Shown: positions 16,437-25,658, counted from the stretch's first letter. The stretch is 48,584 bases of DNA from CAZSNH01 sp052388455 (GCA_052388455.1 JBQTIA010000025.1:1-48584); one strand, 5' to 3'. Made by a program: numbers and translations. Notes: generated by a model from the sequence alone, not told the origin.

Positions 16437-17277
16437 CCGCCTGCTTGCGGTGGGCGTAGGTCTGGCCTGCGGCCTCGGCGCGATGAGCGCCGGGGCGGTG
16501 GATACGCATGCCCCCGACCTCGTCAACCGCAAGGTGCTGCGCGTTTGTGGTACGCCAGCAAACATGCCCTACTCGAATGAAAAGCTCGAAGGCTTCGAAA
16601 ACAAAGTCGTTTCGATCATCGCAGACGAGTTGAAGCTGCCGGTCGAATATACGTGGTTCCCGCAGGGCGTGGGCTTCGTGCGCAAAACGCTGTCGCTCAA
16701 GAAGTGCGACCTCGTGCCGGGGACCGTGCAGGCCGACGAGTTCACGCTCAACACCAACGCCTATTTCCGCACCACCTACGCGCTGCTCTACAAGCCGGGC
16801 AAAGGCTTCGACGGCCTCACGTCGCTGTTCGACGAGCGGCTGAAAGACAAGCGGGTCGGGATACAGGCCGGGGCTCCGGCCGGTGACTACGTCGCCAAGG
16901 CCGGGCTGATGGTCAAGGCGCGGCCGTACAAATTCATCGTCGACACGCGCTACGAAAATCCGATGGAGGAGATGATCAAAGACCTCCGCGCCGACGAGAT
17001 CGACGTAGCGATCCTCTGGGGTCCGCACGCCGGTTACTACGGCACCCGCGGCGATGGCGAGAAGCTGACGATCGTTCCGATGCTCGAGGAGCAGCCGGGC
17101 CTACCGAAGCTCGAGTATCGCATCACGATGGGTGTCCGGGCGGGGGAAGTGTCGTGGAAACGCCAAGTCAACGACATCATCAAAAAGCGACAGGGTGATA
17201 TCGACAAGGTGCTACTCGACTACGGTGTTCCGCTGATCGACGAAGACAATAAGATGATCACTGCACCCCGCAGCTGA
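16414..17277 (+). CDS. xoxJ: Quinoprotein dehydrogenase-associated periplasmic binding protein XoxJ
   Basis: 287 aa from ATG 16414, which has GGAGG at 16400-16404; it starts inside xoxG. Signal peptide: RLLAVGVGLACGLGAMSAGA. The rest is an amino-acid-type periplasmic binding fold: KVLRVCGTPANMPYSNEK, then VEYTWFPQGVGFVRKTL, KRVGIQAGAPAGDYVAK, DLRADEIDVAILWGPHAGYY and a DYGVPLIDE end. MxaJ/XoxJ proteins are not transporters but are thought to assist assembly or activation of the dehydrogenase. Coupled to xoxG by overlap. Confidence 0.95.
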   Translation: MRPNALSNRLLAVGVGLACGLGAMSAGAVDTHAPDLVNRKVLRVCGTPANMPYSNEKLEGFENKVVSIIADELKLPVEYTWFPQGVGFVRKTLSLKKCDLVPGTVQADEFTLNTNAYFRTTYALLYKPGKGFDGLTSLFDERLKDKRVGIQAGAPAGDYVAKAGLMVKARPYKFIVDTRYENPMEEMIKDLRADEIDVAILWGPHAGYYGTRGDGEKLTIVPMLEEQPGLPKLEYRITMGVRAGEVSWKRQVNDIIKKRQGDIDKVLLDYGVPLIDEDNKMITAPRS

Positions 17278-17373
17278 GCGTCTCCGCAGTTTACCCGCAG
17301 GCCTTTCATCGCCGTGCCGATCGTTCGAACGGAAGAAACACAGCGCCGGCCCCCGACAGGTGCCGGCGCTGTC

Positions 17374-17979
17374 ATGTCGACGCTGGCGATCGCAATGTTG
17401 GCCGCCAGCTCGCTGCTCGTGATTGCCGAGGATGTGACGAGGCCACCACCGGCGCAATCGCATGTGGGCAGCGTTGGTTCACCATCGGAAACGGAGCGCC
17501 AGCGGGCGCCCGAGCCCGACGGCTATCGTATGGACGACTTCCGTCAGCCGGTGCCGGCGACGCTGTCCGGCGCCCGTGTCATCACGACCGAGGAAGCCGA
17601 GCGGATTTGGAAGCAACAGACCGCCGTTTTCATCGACGTATTTCCCAAGGCGCCAAAGCCCGCAAATCTGCCTCCAGGCACCGTGTGGCGTGATCCCTCT
17701 CACATGAGTATCAAGGGCGGCCATTGGCTCCCCAACGTCGGTCTCGGTGCGCTGACGCCGGAGGTCGAAACTTACTTTCGCGCCGGGCTGGAGCGGCTGA
17801 CCGGGGGCGACCGCAAGAAACCGATCGTGCTGTTCTGCCTGCGCGACTGCTGGATGTCCTGGAACGCGGCGAAACGCGCTTTGAGCTGGGGTTACGGCAA
17901 CGTGATCTGGTTCCCCGACGGCACCGACGGATGGTCCGAAGCGGGCAACGATATCGTCTACCTGACGTCCGAGCCGTAG
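17374..17979 (+). CDS. PQQ-dependent catabolism-associated CXXCW rhodanese-like protein
   Basis: 201 aa from ATG 17374 (STLAIAMLAASSLLVIAED signal); a GTG at 17314 would add 20 residues. The body is rhodanese-like: VITTEEAERIWKQQTAVFIDVFP, GGHWLPNVG and VLFCLRDCWMSWNAAKRAL with the CxxCW motif (Cys155, Cys159 region), then GYGNVIWFPDGTDGW. The CXXCW family co-occurs with PQQ dehydrogenases and the ABC set encoded just downstream. It may be a periplasmic thiol carrier or sulfur-handling protein. Convergent with the next gene, only ten bases between stops. Confidence 0.92.
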   Translation: MSTLAIAMLAASSLLVIAEDVTRPPPAQSHVGSVGSPSETERQRAPEPDGYRMDDFRQPVPATLSGARVITTEEAERIWKQQTAVFIDVFPKAPKPANLPPGTVWRDPSHMSIKGGHWLPNVGLGALTPEVETYFRAGLERLTGGDRKKPIVLFCLRDCWMSWNAAKRALSWGYGNVIWFPDGTDGWSEAGNDIVYLTSEP

Positions 17980-17989
17980 TTCGCCGCCG

Positions 17990-18694
17990 TCAGCTCTTCA
18001 TCAATCCGCGAATGGATTTGGCCACCTCGAACAGCCGCTGGTCGAGCAGAACGGGCAACTCGCATGCGATGGGCAGGTTGTCATTGCGCTCCTTGAAGAT
18101 GCGCGTGTCCCAGTCGTACTCTTCCTGAAGCTTGGCAAGCTCGGCTGCCGCTGCTTCGTCCTGCCCCGACTTGGACTCGAGTTCGGCGATGGTCTTACCC
18201 TTGCCTTCGATGATCTCGGCCTTCTCCTTCTGGCGTCTGGAATATTTCACGATGCCCGAGATGATCGTGCGCCGCTCGGCGGCCACCGTCTGAAAGTATC
18301 CGGCGAACAGCTTGACGAGCTTGGTGTCGCGCTCGGCATCGGGCTGTGAGGCTGAAAACTTCTCAATCGCCGCGGTGGCATCCTCGATCGAGTACTTGCG
18401 GGTGGCGAGATAGGTGATCAGCTTGGCGATCGCTTCGTCGTCCTGCCAGTCTTTGATTTCCTCGACCGGGGGACCGTCCCAGACCTGGCTCAGCGCGATG
18501 TTGTCGACTTTGCGCTGAACGCAGGGCCAATCGCCCGCCGGCGCGCCGGTGGTCGGGGCGGCTACGGCGGCGCCAGATGGTGCCGCTTCGCCGGCACGCA
18601 CGACGCCTGTGGGCAGCGCAAGCGGGAGCATCGCGACGGCGAGGGCGAGCAGGCCCGGAGGCGGGCGGCGGAGGGAGGTTCTGCTGTCGATCAC
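17990..18694 (-). CDS. Exported helical protein of the lut-like cluster
   Basis: 234 aa from GTG 18694 with AGGAC about nine bases upstream. Signal peptide: LLALAVAMLPLALPTGVVRAG. The mature protein begins GDWPCVQRKVDNIALSQVWDGPP, has one more cysteine near ACELPVLLDQRLFEVAK, and is mostly helical with a charged coiled-coil-like centre (KYSRRQKEKAEIIEGKGKTIAELES). Family function unknown. It follows the permease on the same strand 83 bases on, the position of lutG in the Methylorubrum lut locus as I remember it. Likely periplasmic partner of the transporter. Confidence 0.8.
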   Translation of the reverse strand: MIDSRTSLRRPPPGLLALAVAMLPLALPTGVVRAGEAAPSGAAVAAPTTGAPAGDWPCVQRKVDNIALSQVWDGPPVEEIKDWQDDEAIAKLITYLATRKYSIEDATAAIEKFSASQPDAERDTKLVKLFAGYFQTVAAERRTIISGIVKYSRRQKEKAEIIEGKGKTIAELESKSGQDEAAAAELAKLQEEYDWDTRIFKERNDNLPIACELPVLLDQRLFEVAKSIRGLMKS

Positions 18695-18777
18695 GTTCAA
18701 TTGTCCTGTCAAACTCGGGTTTGAATTTTCTAAGCCGAACCTTGCTGGCGGATCCGGCTCAATCCGGAAGAAGCCTG

Positions 18778-19803
18778 TCAACCCCCGCCGCCGCCCGGGC
18801 CGCCGCGGCGACCCAGCAATCCCTTGGATGGATTGTAGGCATAAACCGCCGCTGCCAGGAAGAAAGCGGTGCACGCCAGCACGATGGCGAGAGAGACCGT
18901 ATCGACCTGACCATAGAGCCCGAACCGGATCAGCTCGACGGCATAACTGAACGGGTTCAGCCGGCAGACCTCGTAGAGAATGGGGCTCGCCTCGCGGATG
19001 CGCCACAGCGGATAGAGTGCCGAGGACGCGAAGAACATCGGAAAAATCACGAAGTTCATCACGCCCGCGAAGTTCTCGAGCTGCTTGATCACCGACGACA
19101 TGAAGAGCGCCATGGCGCCGAGCATCAGGCCGGACACGATCAGTGCGGGAATGATCGTCAGATAGCCGACGTAGGGACGCAGCCAATCCGGTACCGTCGC
19201 GATGCTGGTCACCACCGGGTCGACCACGCCGCCTGCTACACTGTCGAGCCCGGGCGGCGGTGTGAAGGCGGTGAACAGCTTCAACTCGCTGATCGAGGGC
19301 GGCTGGATTTCCCAGAAATAAGCGATGGCGAGGAAGGTGAACGCCTGCAGCAGCCCGACGGACACGCCGCCTAGCAACTTGGAGAAGAGTAGGAAGGAGC
19401 GCGGGAATGGACTGACCAGCAGCGTCCGCATCGCTCCCGTCTCGCGGTCGTAGACCATCGAGAGCGAGGATTGCATCGCATTGAAGAGAAGGATCATGCC
19501 GATCAGGCCCGGAGTGATGAATTCCTCGTACAGAACGTAAGATTCGTAGGGCGGGATGATCGAGACGCCGAGCACCTGCCGGAAGCCGGCGGCGAAGATG
19601 AAGAGCCAGATGAGAGGACGCACCAGCGCGGAAAAGAAGCGCTCTCTCTGATGCAGGAAGCGCAGCACCTCACGCCAGACGATGCCGCGGAAGCCGTGCC
19701 AGTAGGCGGCCGCCGACAGGCGGCGGACGGCCTCTTCTGCGCCAGTGTTGGCGAGGGCGATGGGCTGATCGGGCAGCGGCTGCGGGATAGACTGGACGGT
19801 CAT
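18778..19803 (-). CDS. lutF: ABC-2 type permease, PQQ alcohol-dehydrogenase/lanthanide (Lut) system
   Basis: 341 aa with about six membrane segments (LIWLFIFAAGFRQVLGV, PGLIGMILLFNAM, SVGLLQAFTFLAIAYF, LTIIPALIVSGLMLGAMALF, GVMNFVIFPMFFASSALYPL, LAIVLACTAFFLAAAVYAY). The YDRETGAMRTLLVSPFPRS loop and NPFSYAVELIRFGLYG are standard for ABC-2 permeases. The C-terminus is a glycine-rich tail. Start overlaps the ATPase stop in ATGA (19800-19803). Families of this type are tied to PQQ dehydrogenases; the lut identity is from gene order. Confidence 0.88.
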   Translation of the reverse strand: MTVQSIPQPLPDQPIALANTGAEEAVRRLSAAAYWHGFRGIVWREVLRFLHQRERFFSALVRPLIWLFIFAAGFRQVLGVSIIPPYESYVLYEEFITPGLIGMILLFNAMQSSLSMVYDRETGAMRTLLVSPFPRSFLLFSKLLGGVSVGLLQAFTFLAIAYFWEIQPPSISELKLFTAFTPPPGLDSVAGGVVDPVVTSIATVPDWLRPYVGYLTIIPALIVSGLMLGAMALFMSSVIKQLENFAGVMNFVIFPMFFASSALYPLWRIREASPILYEVCRLNPFSYAVELIRFGLYGQVDTVSLAIVLACTAFFLAAAVYAYNPSKGLLGRRGGPGGGGG

Positions 19804-20582
19804 GCGGCCTCGGCGTGTCTCGTGCCCGTGAGCACGCGGAAAGCATCGCGAATGGTGCCCGTTCCGGCCTGCGCGAGCAGCCCCGGTACAGAGCCGCGGT
19901 AGAGCACCTTGCCTTTGTGCAACACCACGACGAGGTCGGTCGGCGCGATTTCGTCGATGAGATGCGTCGCCCAGAGGACGCCGAGACCCTCCTTTGCAAC
20001 CAGCGAGCGCACGATCTGAATAACGTTTTCGCGTGAGCCGATGTCGAGCCCGACCGTCGGCTCGTCGAGTAGAAGCAGCCCGGGCCGGTGCAGCAGCGAG
20101 CGGGCGATCTCGACGCGCCGCGATTGGCCGCCTGAGAGATTGCGCACCTTCTCGTTGGCGCGATCGGAGAGGCCGACGATGCTGAGCGCCTCCAGCGAGC
20201 GACGGCGCGCCTCGCGGCGCGAGAGGCCGTGCAGAGCTGAGTGATAGAGCAGGTTCTGCATCAGGCTGAGATCGACGTCGAGCGTGCGGCTCTGGAAGAC
20301 GACGCCGAGGCGCTGCAGTGCTTCCGTCGGCCGTCGGCGAACATCGTGACCGAGGATGCGGATTTCGCCGGTCACGTTGTCGTAGAGCCGCGTGATGAGT
20401 GAGAACAGCGTGGACTTGCCCGCGCCGTTGAGGCCGAGCAGCACCGTGAACGCACCTCGGGGCACGTTGAGAGAGACGTCGTCCAGAGCCATGTAATCGC
20501 CGAAGCGATGGCTGACCGAACTGACCATGAGGGCCTGAGGTTCGACCGGAGCGGGATGGTTGGTCAGTTGGGGTGTGCTCAT
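19800..20582 (-). CDS. lutE: ABC transporter ATP-binding protein, PQQ/lanthanide (Lut) system
   Basis: 260 aa from ATG 20582; a longer in-frame reading from 20711 would overlap the upstream gene and is unlikely. All motifs are intact: Walker A GLNGAGKST (about 50-58), Q-loop VVFQSRTLD, signature LSGGQSRRVEIAR, Walker B LLLLDEPTVGLD, H-loop WATHLIDE. It energises the ABC-2 permease whose gene overlaps its stop by four bases. Part of the run binding protein, beta-propeller, ATPase, permease, exported protein. Confidence 0.92.
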   Translation of the reverse strand: MSTPQLTNHPAPVEPQALMVSSVSHRFGDYMALDDVSLNVPRGAFTVLLGLNGAGKSTLFSLITRLYDNVTGEIRILGHDVRRRPTEALQRLGVVFQSRTLDVDLSLMQNLLYHSALHGLSRREARRRSLEALSIVGLSDRANEKVRNLSGGQSRRVEIARSLLHRPGLLLLDEPTVGLDIGSRENVIQIVRSLVAKEGLGVLWATHLIDEIAPTDLVVVLHKGKVLYRGSVPGLLAQAGTGTIRDAFRVLTGTRHAEAA

Positions 20583-20697
20583 CGGCTCATGGTCTAGTGG
20601 GATGCCGTTCGATCTGCAACGTTTCTCGGGGCCGAACGTGGCGGGCCGTCCGTTGCAGCGTTGTTGGGCTGCGTCGTTCGAACCGCCGTGCCGCCTG

Positions 20698-21681
20698 TCA
20701 GTTCGGCGCAACGACGACGCCCCAGGGATAGCGCCCGGTCTTGATCGACTTGATCACCTTCAACTCGGCGACGTCGATGACGGAGACGTCGTTCGAGGTG
20801 CCGTTGGTCGTGAACAGCAGCTTGTCGTCCGGCGTGAAGCCGAGGTTCCAGACGCGCTGGCCGACCAGCAGGTATTTCTCGACCTTCAGCGTCGCAGTAT
20901 CGACGACGGCCACGCGATTGGCCGGGCCGAGGGCGACGAAGGCCTTCTTGCCGTCGCGGGTCATGCGCACGCCAACCGGCTGGATGGCATCCTTGGTCAC
21001 GCCCTGGATTTCGAAGTTGATCTTGCCGACCTGCTTGCGGGTCGCGGCGTCGATGACGGTCACCGAGCCGCCGATCTCGGCGCTGACCCAGACCTGCCTG
21101 CCGTCGGGGGTGAACTCGGCGACGCGCGGCCGGTTGTCGACCAGAACGTTGTCGATCATCTTGAGCGTCGTGGTGTCGATGAAGTGGGCCATGTTGGTCG
21201 TTTCCGAGGTGTTGACCAGCACCTTGCCGTCGGGGCTCATGCCCATGCCTTCCGGCTCGACACCGACCGGCACGTCACCGACGAGATTGCCCTTCATGAT
21301 GTCGACGACGGTGACGAGATTATCGTCTTCGTTGGAAACGTAGAGCGGGTTGCCCGTGGCGTGCAGGATCGGCAGCTCGGGATCGGGGCCGGACGGCAGT
21401 CGCTTCACCAGTTCGAACGTCTTGGTGTCGTAGACCTGCATTTCATTGTCGTCGCTGGTGCAGACGATCACCCACTTGCCGCCGTTACCGAGGATGATCC
21501 CGCGTGGACGCTGGCCCACCTTGATCGTGTGAACGACTTCCAGCTTTTCGCTGTCGATAACGGAGATCGTGTTCTCCTTTTCGTTGGAGACGAAAACGCT
21601 GAAGGCGGTGGCGGTCTCACTCGCTGCGACCAGCGCCAACACGGCGAGAGAGGCGCGAAGAGAAGCGGTTCTGGTCGTCAC
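20698..21681 (-). CDS. PQQ-associated YVTN beta-propeller protein (LutD-like)
   Basis: 327 aa from GTG 21681, which has AAGGAGT about nine bases upstream. Signal peptide: LRASLAVLALVAASETATAF. Seven-bladed YVTN repeats follow: SVFVSNEKENTISVIDSEK, IKVGQRPRGIILGNGGK, PVGVEPEGMGMSPDGK, TTNGTSNDVSVIDVAELK and a closing GRYPWGVVVAPN. Matches the beta-propeller family linked to PQQ-dependent catabolism; the lut locus carries such a gene (lutD as I recall) between the binding protein and the ATPase. Acidic loop residues could bind metal, but this cannot be judged by eye. Confidence 0.88.
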   Translation of the reverse strand: MTTRTASLRASLAVLALVAASETATAFSVFVSNEKENTISVIDSEKLEVVHTIKVGQRPRGIILGNGGKWVIVCTSDDNEMQVYDTKTFELVKRLPSGPDPELPILHATGNPLYVSNEDDNLVTVVDIMKGNLVGDVPVGVEPEGMGMSPDGKVLVNTSETTNMAHFIDTTTLKMIDNVLVDNRPRVAEFTPDGRQVWVSAEIGGSVTVIDAATRKQVGKINFEIQGVTKDAIQPVGVRMTRDGKKAFVALGPANRVAVVDTATLKVEKYLLVGQRVWNLGFTPDDKLLFTTNGTSNDVSVIDVAELKVIKSIKTGRYPWGVVVAPN

Positions 21682-21758
21682 GGGCGGGTCACTCCTTAAG
21701 TCGGCGAGGTCGTCTCGCGGGGGCTTTGGCTTCTTACGGTGCAGTGCACCGCGGGCGA

Positions 21759-23090
21759 TCACTTGGGGTAGGCCTTGCACTTGGTTTCCGGCTTATCCAC
21801 GCCGAGCGTGTCGAGCTCGGTGAACTGATGCAGGAAACCCGGCTGCGGCGAGACGGTGACGAACATCTTGCCCGTGCACAGCAGCAGCGGCTGACGGAGC
21901 TGGCCGTTCCACGAGCGGTAGGTCAGCTTCTGTCCCTTGAAGGCCGCGAGCTCGAACTCGGGCGAGCGCATGTAGGCGATGAGCTCGGCGACCTTGGCGG
22001 ACCGCTTGCGGGTGGCGGCCTCGCCGATCGAGCGCACCGCCGTCCAGATGTCGTAATCGAGCGGGCGCATGATGCGGCCATTCATGCGCTTGAAGCGGTT
22101 CTGGAACTGCGTGCCGCCCCACAGCTCGACGGAGGGATGCCAGCTCGCGGCGAAAAGTCCGGCCGAGCCGATCACCGGCTTGGCGTCCCATGTGCGATAG
22201 GGAAAATACTCGCCGAAAAGGTTCGCTTCGTCGGCAACGACGACGACATCGTGCTCTGGCACTTTCTGCGTGAACTGGGGTATCTGCTGCTGAATCTGCT
22301 CGAAACCGCCGTCGGAGCGCCGGCTGCCGGGATCGTAGGCGAAGGCCCGCTCCTCGACGATCTTCAGCCCGAAGCGTTTGGCCGCCCGCCTCAGAGCCTC
22401 GGCAAATCCCTTGTCTTCCTCGTTCGGTCCGATGACCATGAACCAGCGATTCCAGCGCTTCCAGGCCATGTATTGCGCAAGGGCGTCAGCGGACATCGAG
22501 CGGGAAGGCGCCGTGTGCTTGACGTTGACCCGGCACTCCTCCTCGCGCAGGATTTCGTCGGCCGAACCGGCGTTGAAGATGACGGCGTCCTTGTCTTTCA
22601 CCGCGTCTGCGATGGCCAGAACCGTCTTCGGCTCGACGTCGACGACGATGAAACCGAGCCCGCCGTCGACCCGCTTGACGACTTCGGCGACAAGCTCTTC
22701 GGGTTTCGCGCTCTGCACGGTGTCGAGCGTGAACTCCTGCTGCATGAACTTGCCGGTGGTGTTGTTGTCGGAAATCGCCAGCTTGGCGCCGCCGATACCC
22801 TCGTCGGGAGGTGGAATGTCGAGCAGAGACAACGGCGGCAGCCGGTTCTCGCGCAATTCGCGCACCAGCAGGATGCCGATTTTCTCGACCGCGACTGCCG
22901 CAGGCGCGGCGCCGGGCGGTGTCACGGTGGCGGGGGCAGCCGGTTGCTCGGCGGCTGCCGTCGCAGAGGGCGGCGCCGGTTCGTCGGCGGCGCGGGCATC
23001 TGGCACGAAGCCGATGGCCAGCAGCGACAGCGCGGCTGCCAGCCTGACCGGACTGCGAGCCTTGCGCCTTGCTGCACGTGCGAACTGCAT
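21759..23090 (-). CDS. lutA: ABC transporter substrate-binding protein, PQQ/lanthanide (Lut) system
   Basis: 443 aa from ATG 23090, with GGGGAG six bases upstream. Signal peptide: VRLAAALSLLAIGFVPDARA. A short Pro/Ala-rich linker precedes a leucine-isoleucine-valine-type binding fold: IGILLVRELRENRLPPLSLLD, IFNAGSADEILREEECR, WKRWNRWFMVIGPNEEDKGF, DVVVVADEANLFGEYFPYRT, PVIGSAGLFAASWHPSVELW. This is the binding protein of the PQQ-alcohol-dehydrogenase ABC system. It leads a five-gene minus-strand run ending at 17990. The lanthanide role is inferred from neighbours and gene order. Confidence 0.88.
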   Translation of the reverse strand: MQFARAARRKARSPVRLAAALSLLAIGFVPDARAADEPAPPSATAAAEQPAAPATVTPPGAAPAAVAVEKIGILLVRELRENRLPPLSLLDIPPPDEGIGGAKLAISDNNTTGKFMQQEFTLDTVQSAKPEELVAEVVKRVDGGLGFIVVDVEPKTVLAIADAVKDKDAVIFNAGSADEILREEECRVNVKHTAPSRSMSADALAQYMAWKRWNRWFMVIGPNEEDKGFAEALRRAAKRFGLKIVEERAFAYDPGSRRSDGGFEQIQQQIPQFTQKVPEHDVVVVADEANLFGEYFPYRTWDAKPVIGSAGLFAASWHPSVELWGGTQFQNRFKRMNGRIMRPLDYDIWTAVRSIGEAATRKRSAKVAELIAYMRSPEFELAAFKGQKLTYRSWNGQLRQPLLLCTGKMFVTVSPQPGFLHQFTELDTLGVDKPETKCKAYPK

Positions 23091-23375
23091 CGACATCTCC
23101 CCGCGCGCCGGCAACGTCTTGCGCTGCCGGCTTGTGTTGTTACTATGTTGCAGTGGAAAGTGGCAGCGTTTGGCCGGATGTCAAGCGCGCCGTTCGCTCT
23201 GCTCGCGGGCTTGTTATTGAGTGTGATCGTCGCCGAAGAGCCGGAGGCACTTGCAAAACCGATGGGGTCGCGCACACGTTACATTGTAAACCTGACGAAA
23301 AGAGCGCAGATCATCGCCGCGTTCGTTTCGCCAGCGCATCAGTGCCGGTCGATCGGTGGATTTGGGAGGACATGA

Positions 23376-23894
23376 ATGGTGGTGAGAAGCATCCTGGCGT
23401 CGCTCGTGGTGCTGTCCTGGAGCCTGTCGGCCAGCGCGTCTCAGAAGGCCGCCGTCTTTCCGTTCGAGATCGATATTCAAGCGACGGAAGAGGATTTCTA
23501 TATCGGTGAGAAGAAGGCGAGTCCGGCCGAGGAGGCTCGCCTGAAGATGGTTCATGGCGAGTTCCTCAAGCAGTTGACCGCCGACGGCCGCTATGTGGCG
23601 GTCGATCTTTCCGGCGTGGCGACGGAGATCGCGGCGGCGCAGCCGTTCTACAATTGCATCGAATGCGACGTCGACATTGCCAAGAAGGTCGGCGCCGATC
23701 TGGCGTTCACCGTCACCTACGACAAGATTTCGGAAACCCACCTCAACATGATCCTCACCATTCGCGACGTCGCGACCGGCGCACAGGTGAGGAACCTGCA
23801 GGTCGTCGTCCAGGGCAATACTGACGACACCTGGCTGCACGGCGCCCGCTGGCTGCTGAAAAACCGCATTCTGGCCGAAGGGCAGAAGAAATGA
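23376..23894 (+). CDS. DUF3280/DUF2380 family exported protein
   Basis: 172 aa; ATG 23376 has GGGAGGA at 23364-23370. Signal peptide: ILASLVVLSWSLSASAS. The mature part starts KAAVFPFEIDIQATEEDFYIG, has a C-x-x-C pair in FYNCIECDVDIAKKVGAD, then a TVTYDKISETHLNMILTIRD strand and ends in a TWLHGARWLLKNRIL helix. The family is known from methylotroph gene clusters but has no defined function. The stop overlaps the next start in ATGA, tying it to the ABC importer that follows. Confidence 0.85.
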   Translation: MVVRSILASLVVLSWSLSASASQKAAVFPFEIDIQATEEDFYIGEKKASPAEEARLKMVHGEFLKQLTADGRYVAVDLSGVATEIAAAQPFYNCIECDVDIAKKVGADLAFTVTYDKISETHLNMILTIRDVATGAQVRNLQVVVQGNTDDTWLHGARWLLKNRILAEGQKK

Positions 23895-24892
23895 GCGTTC
23901 AGGGTCTCGATCGACGACACGTGCTCCAGCTTTCCCTCGCTGCTCTGGTCACGACTGCGCTGACGGGCGGCTCAGCCTTCGCCGATCCGGCACCGCTCAG
24001 GGTCGCGTCCGTCAAATTCGGCACGCTTGCCTGGCTGCTGGAGACGATCCGGGCCGAAGGGCTCGACAAAAAGCACGGCCTCGACCTCGAGGTGATCGAG
24101 ATCGCCAGCAATCAGGCCAGCTCCATCGCGCTCTACGGCGGCAGCGCAGACGTCGTGGTCAGCGACTGGACCTGGGCGCTGAAACAGCGGGGCATGGGCG
24201 AGAAGCTGAAATTCGCGCCCTTCTCGGCCTCTCTCGGCGCGGTCATGGTGCCCGAGCAGTCGCCGATCAAGTCTCTGGCCGATCTCAGGGGCAAGCGGCT
24301 CGGCGTCGCCGGATCGTCGGTCGACAAGAGCTGGCTGTTGCTGCGCGCCTATACGAAGCGCACGCTGGGAGCCGATATCGCCGACGTGGCGACCCCGCAG
24401 TATGGTGCCGCCCCGCTGCTCGCCGAGCAGATCAAGGACGGGCGGCTCGACGCGGTTCTGAACTTCTGGACCTTCTCGGCACGGCTGGAAGGCAGCGGCT
24501 TCCGGCGTCTGATCTCGATGTCCGACGTGATGCGGGAACTCGGCGTCGCGCCTCAGCCGGCTCTCGTCGGGTTCGTCTGGAAGGAGGGCAGCGAGGCGGT
24601 GCTTGGCCCCCAGATCAATGCGCTGCTGGCGGCCGCGACGGATGCCAACGCCATTCTTGCCACGAGCGACAGTGCGTGGGAGAGACTGCGCCCGCTGATC
24701 AAGGCGACCAGCGACAGCGAATTCCTGGCCCTGAAGGCGGGCTATCTCGCCGGCATTCCCGGTCCCTGGAGTGAGGCCGACATGCAATCGGCGGAAAAGA
24801 TCATGCAACTCCTGGTCGCCGGCGGCGACACCGAACTGGTGGGTAATGGCACACGTTTCGACCCCGAGCTCTTCCACACTCCCGGCACGTAG
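23891..24892 (+). CDS. ABC transporter substrate-binding protein (SsuA/NMT1-type)
   Basis: 333 aa with a signal peptide (HVLQLSLAALVTTALTGGSAFA; start has RRH). The fold is that of nitrate/sulfonate/thiamine-precursor binding proteins: PLRVASVKFGTLAWLLETI, DLEVIEIASNQASSIALYGG, VVSDWTWALKQRGMG, LADLRGKRLGVAGSSVDKSW. The ligand cannot be told from sequence. Start is coupled to the DUF3280 gene; permease and ATPase follow, and then methanofuran biosynthesis genes, so a C1-cofactor precursor or a metal/organic acid are all open possibilities. Confidence 0.88.
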   Translation: MSVQGLDRRHVLQLSLAALVTTALTGGSAFADPAPLRVASVKFGTLAWLLETIRAEGLDKKHGLDLEVIEIASNQASSIALYGGSADVVVSDWTWALKQRGMGEKLKFAPFSASLGAVMVPEQSPIKSLADLRGKRLGVAGSSVDKSWLLLRAYTKRTLGADIADVATPQYGAAPLLAEQIKDGRLDAVLNFWTFSARLEGSGFRRLISMSDVMRELGVAPQPALVGFVWKEGSEAVLGPQINALLAAATDANAILATSDSAWERLRPLIKATSDSEFLALKAGYLAGIPGPWSEADMQSAEKIMQLLVAGGDTELVGNGTRFDPELFHTPGT

Positions 24893-25658
24893 GTTCCCGG
24901 CCTCCGGGTCCACTCTCGATCGGCTGGGCTGGACGGTGCTATCGCTCGGCGCATTCGTCGCGCTGTGGGCGATCGCGGCCGCCTTCGCCGACAGCCGCCA
25001 TCTTCCCGGTCCCGCGGTGGTGATGGAGGTGCTGGGGCGCGAGGCGGCGAACGGCGCACTGTGGTCGAACCTCGCCATCACGCTGTTTCGTGTGGCAGCC
25101 GCCTTCACTCTGGCGATGCTCATCGGCGCGGCGATCGGCATCGCGGTGGGATCGAACCGGCTGGCCGACAAGTTCTTCGATAGCTGGCTGATCCTGTTTC
25201 TCAATCTGCCGGCGCTGGTCATCATCGCGCTCTGCTACGTGTGGTTCGGAACCTACGAGAGCACAGCGATCCTTGCGGTGGCGATCAACAAGATCCCGAA
25301 CGTCGCCGTGCAGATGCGCGAGGGTGCCCGCAGCCTCTCGAAGGATTTGTCCGAGATGGCCAGCATTTACGGGTTCGGTCGCTGGAAGACCCTGCGCCAC
25401 GTGATCATTCCGCAGCTGGCGCCGTTCTGGGCGGCGGCGGCGCGGTCGGGTCTGGCGCTCGTCTGGAAGATCGTGCTCGTCGTCGAGGCGCTGGGCGGCC
25501 ATCCGACCGGGGTCGGGCATCAGATACACACCGCCTTCGGCTCCTTCGACGTGCCGATGATCCTCGCCTACGCGCTGGCTTTCATCATCGTCATCCAGAT
25601 CGTGGAGTTCGGCGTGCTTCAGCCGCTGCAGTCGAAAGTCAACCGATGGCGGCGATGA
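24846..25658 (+). CDS. ABC transporter permease (SsuC/TauC-type)
   Basis: 270 aa if ATG 24846 is used, overlapping the upstream gene by 47 bases; a later GTG at 24935 is possible because the first membrane segment (LSLGAFVALWAIAAAF) begins just after it. Six membrane segments and the cytoplasmic EAA loop are visible (EMASIYGFGRWKTLRHVIIPQ), followed by AALRSGL-like AARSGLALVWKIVLVVEALG. Membrane partner of the binding protein and ATPase around it. Confidence 0.88.
   Translation: MAHVSTPSSSTLPARRFPASGSTLDRLGWTVLSLGAFVALWAIAAAFADSRHLPGPAVVMEVLGREAANGALWSNLAITLFRVAAAFTLAMLIGAAIGIAVGSNRLADKFFDSWLILFLNLPALVIIALCYVWFGTYESTAILAVAINKIPNVAVQMREGARSLSKDLSEMASIYGFGRWKTLRHVIIPQLAPFWAAAARSGLALVWKIVLVVEALGGHPTGVGHQIHTAFGSFDVPMILAYALAFIIVIQIVEFGVLQPLQSKVNRWRR

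Noticed and set aside
21726..23375. 549-codon plus-strand frame opposite the lutA-like gene
   Set aside because: The minus-strand protein has signal peptide, ribosome site and fold; the plus frame does not.
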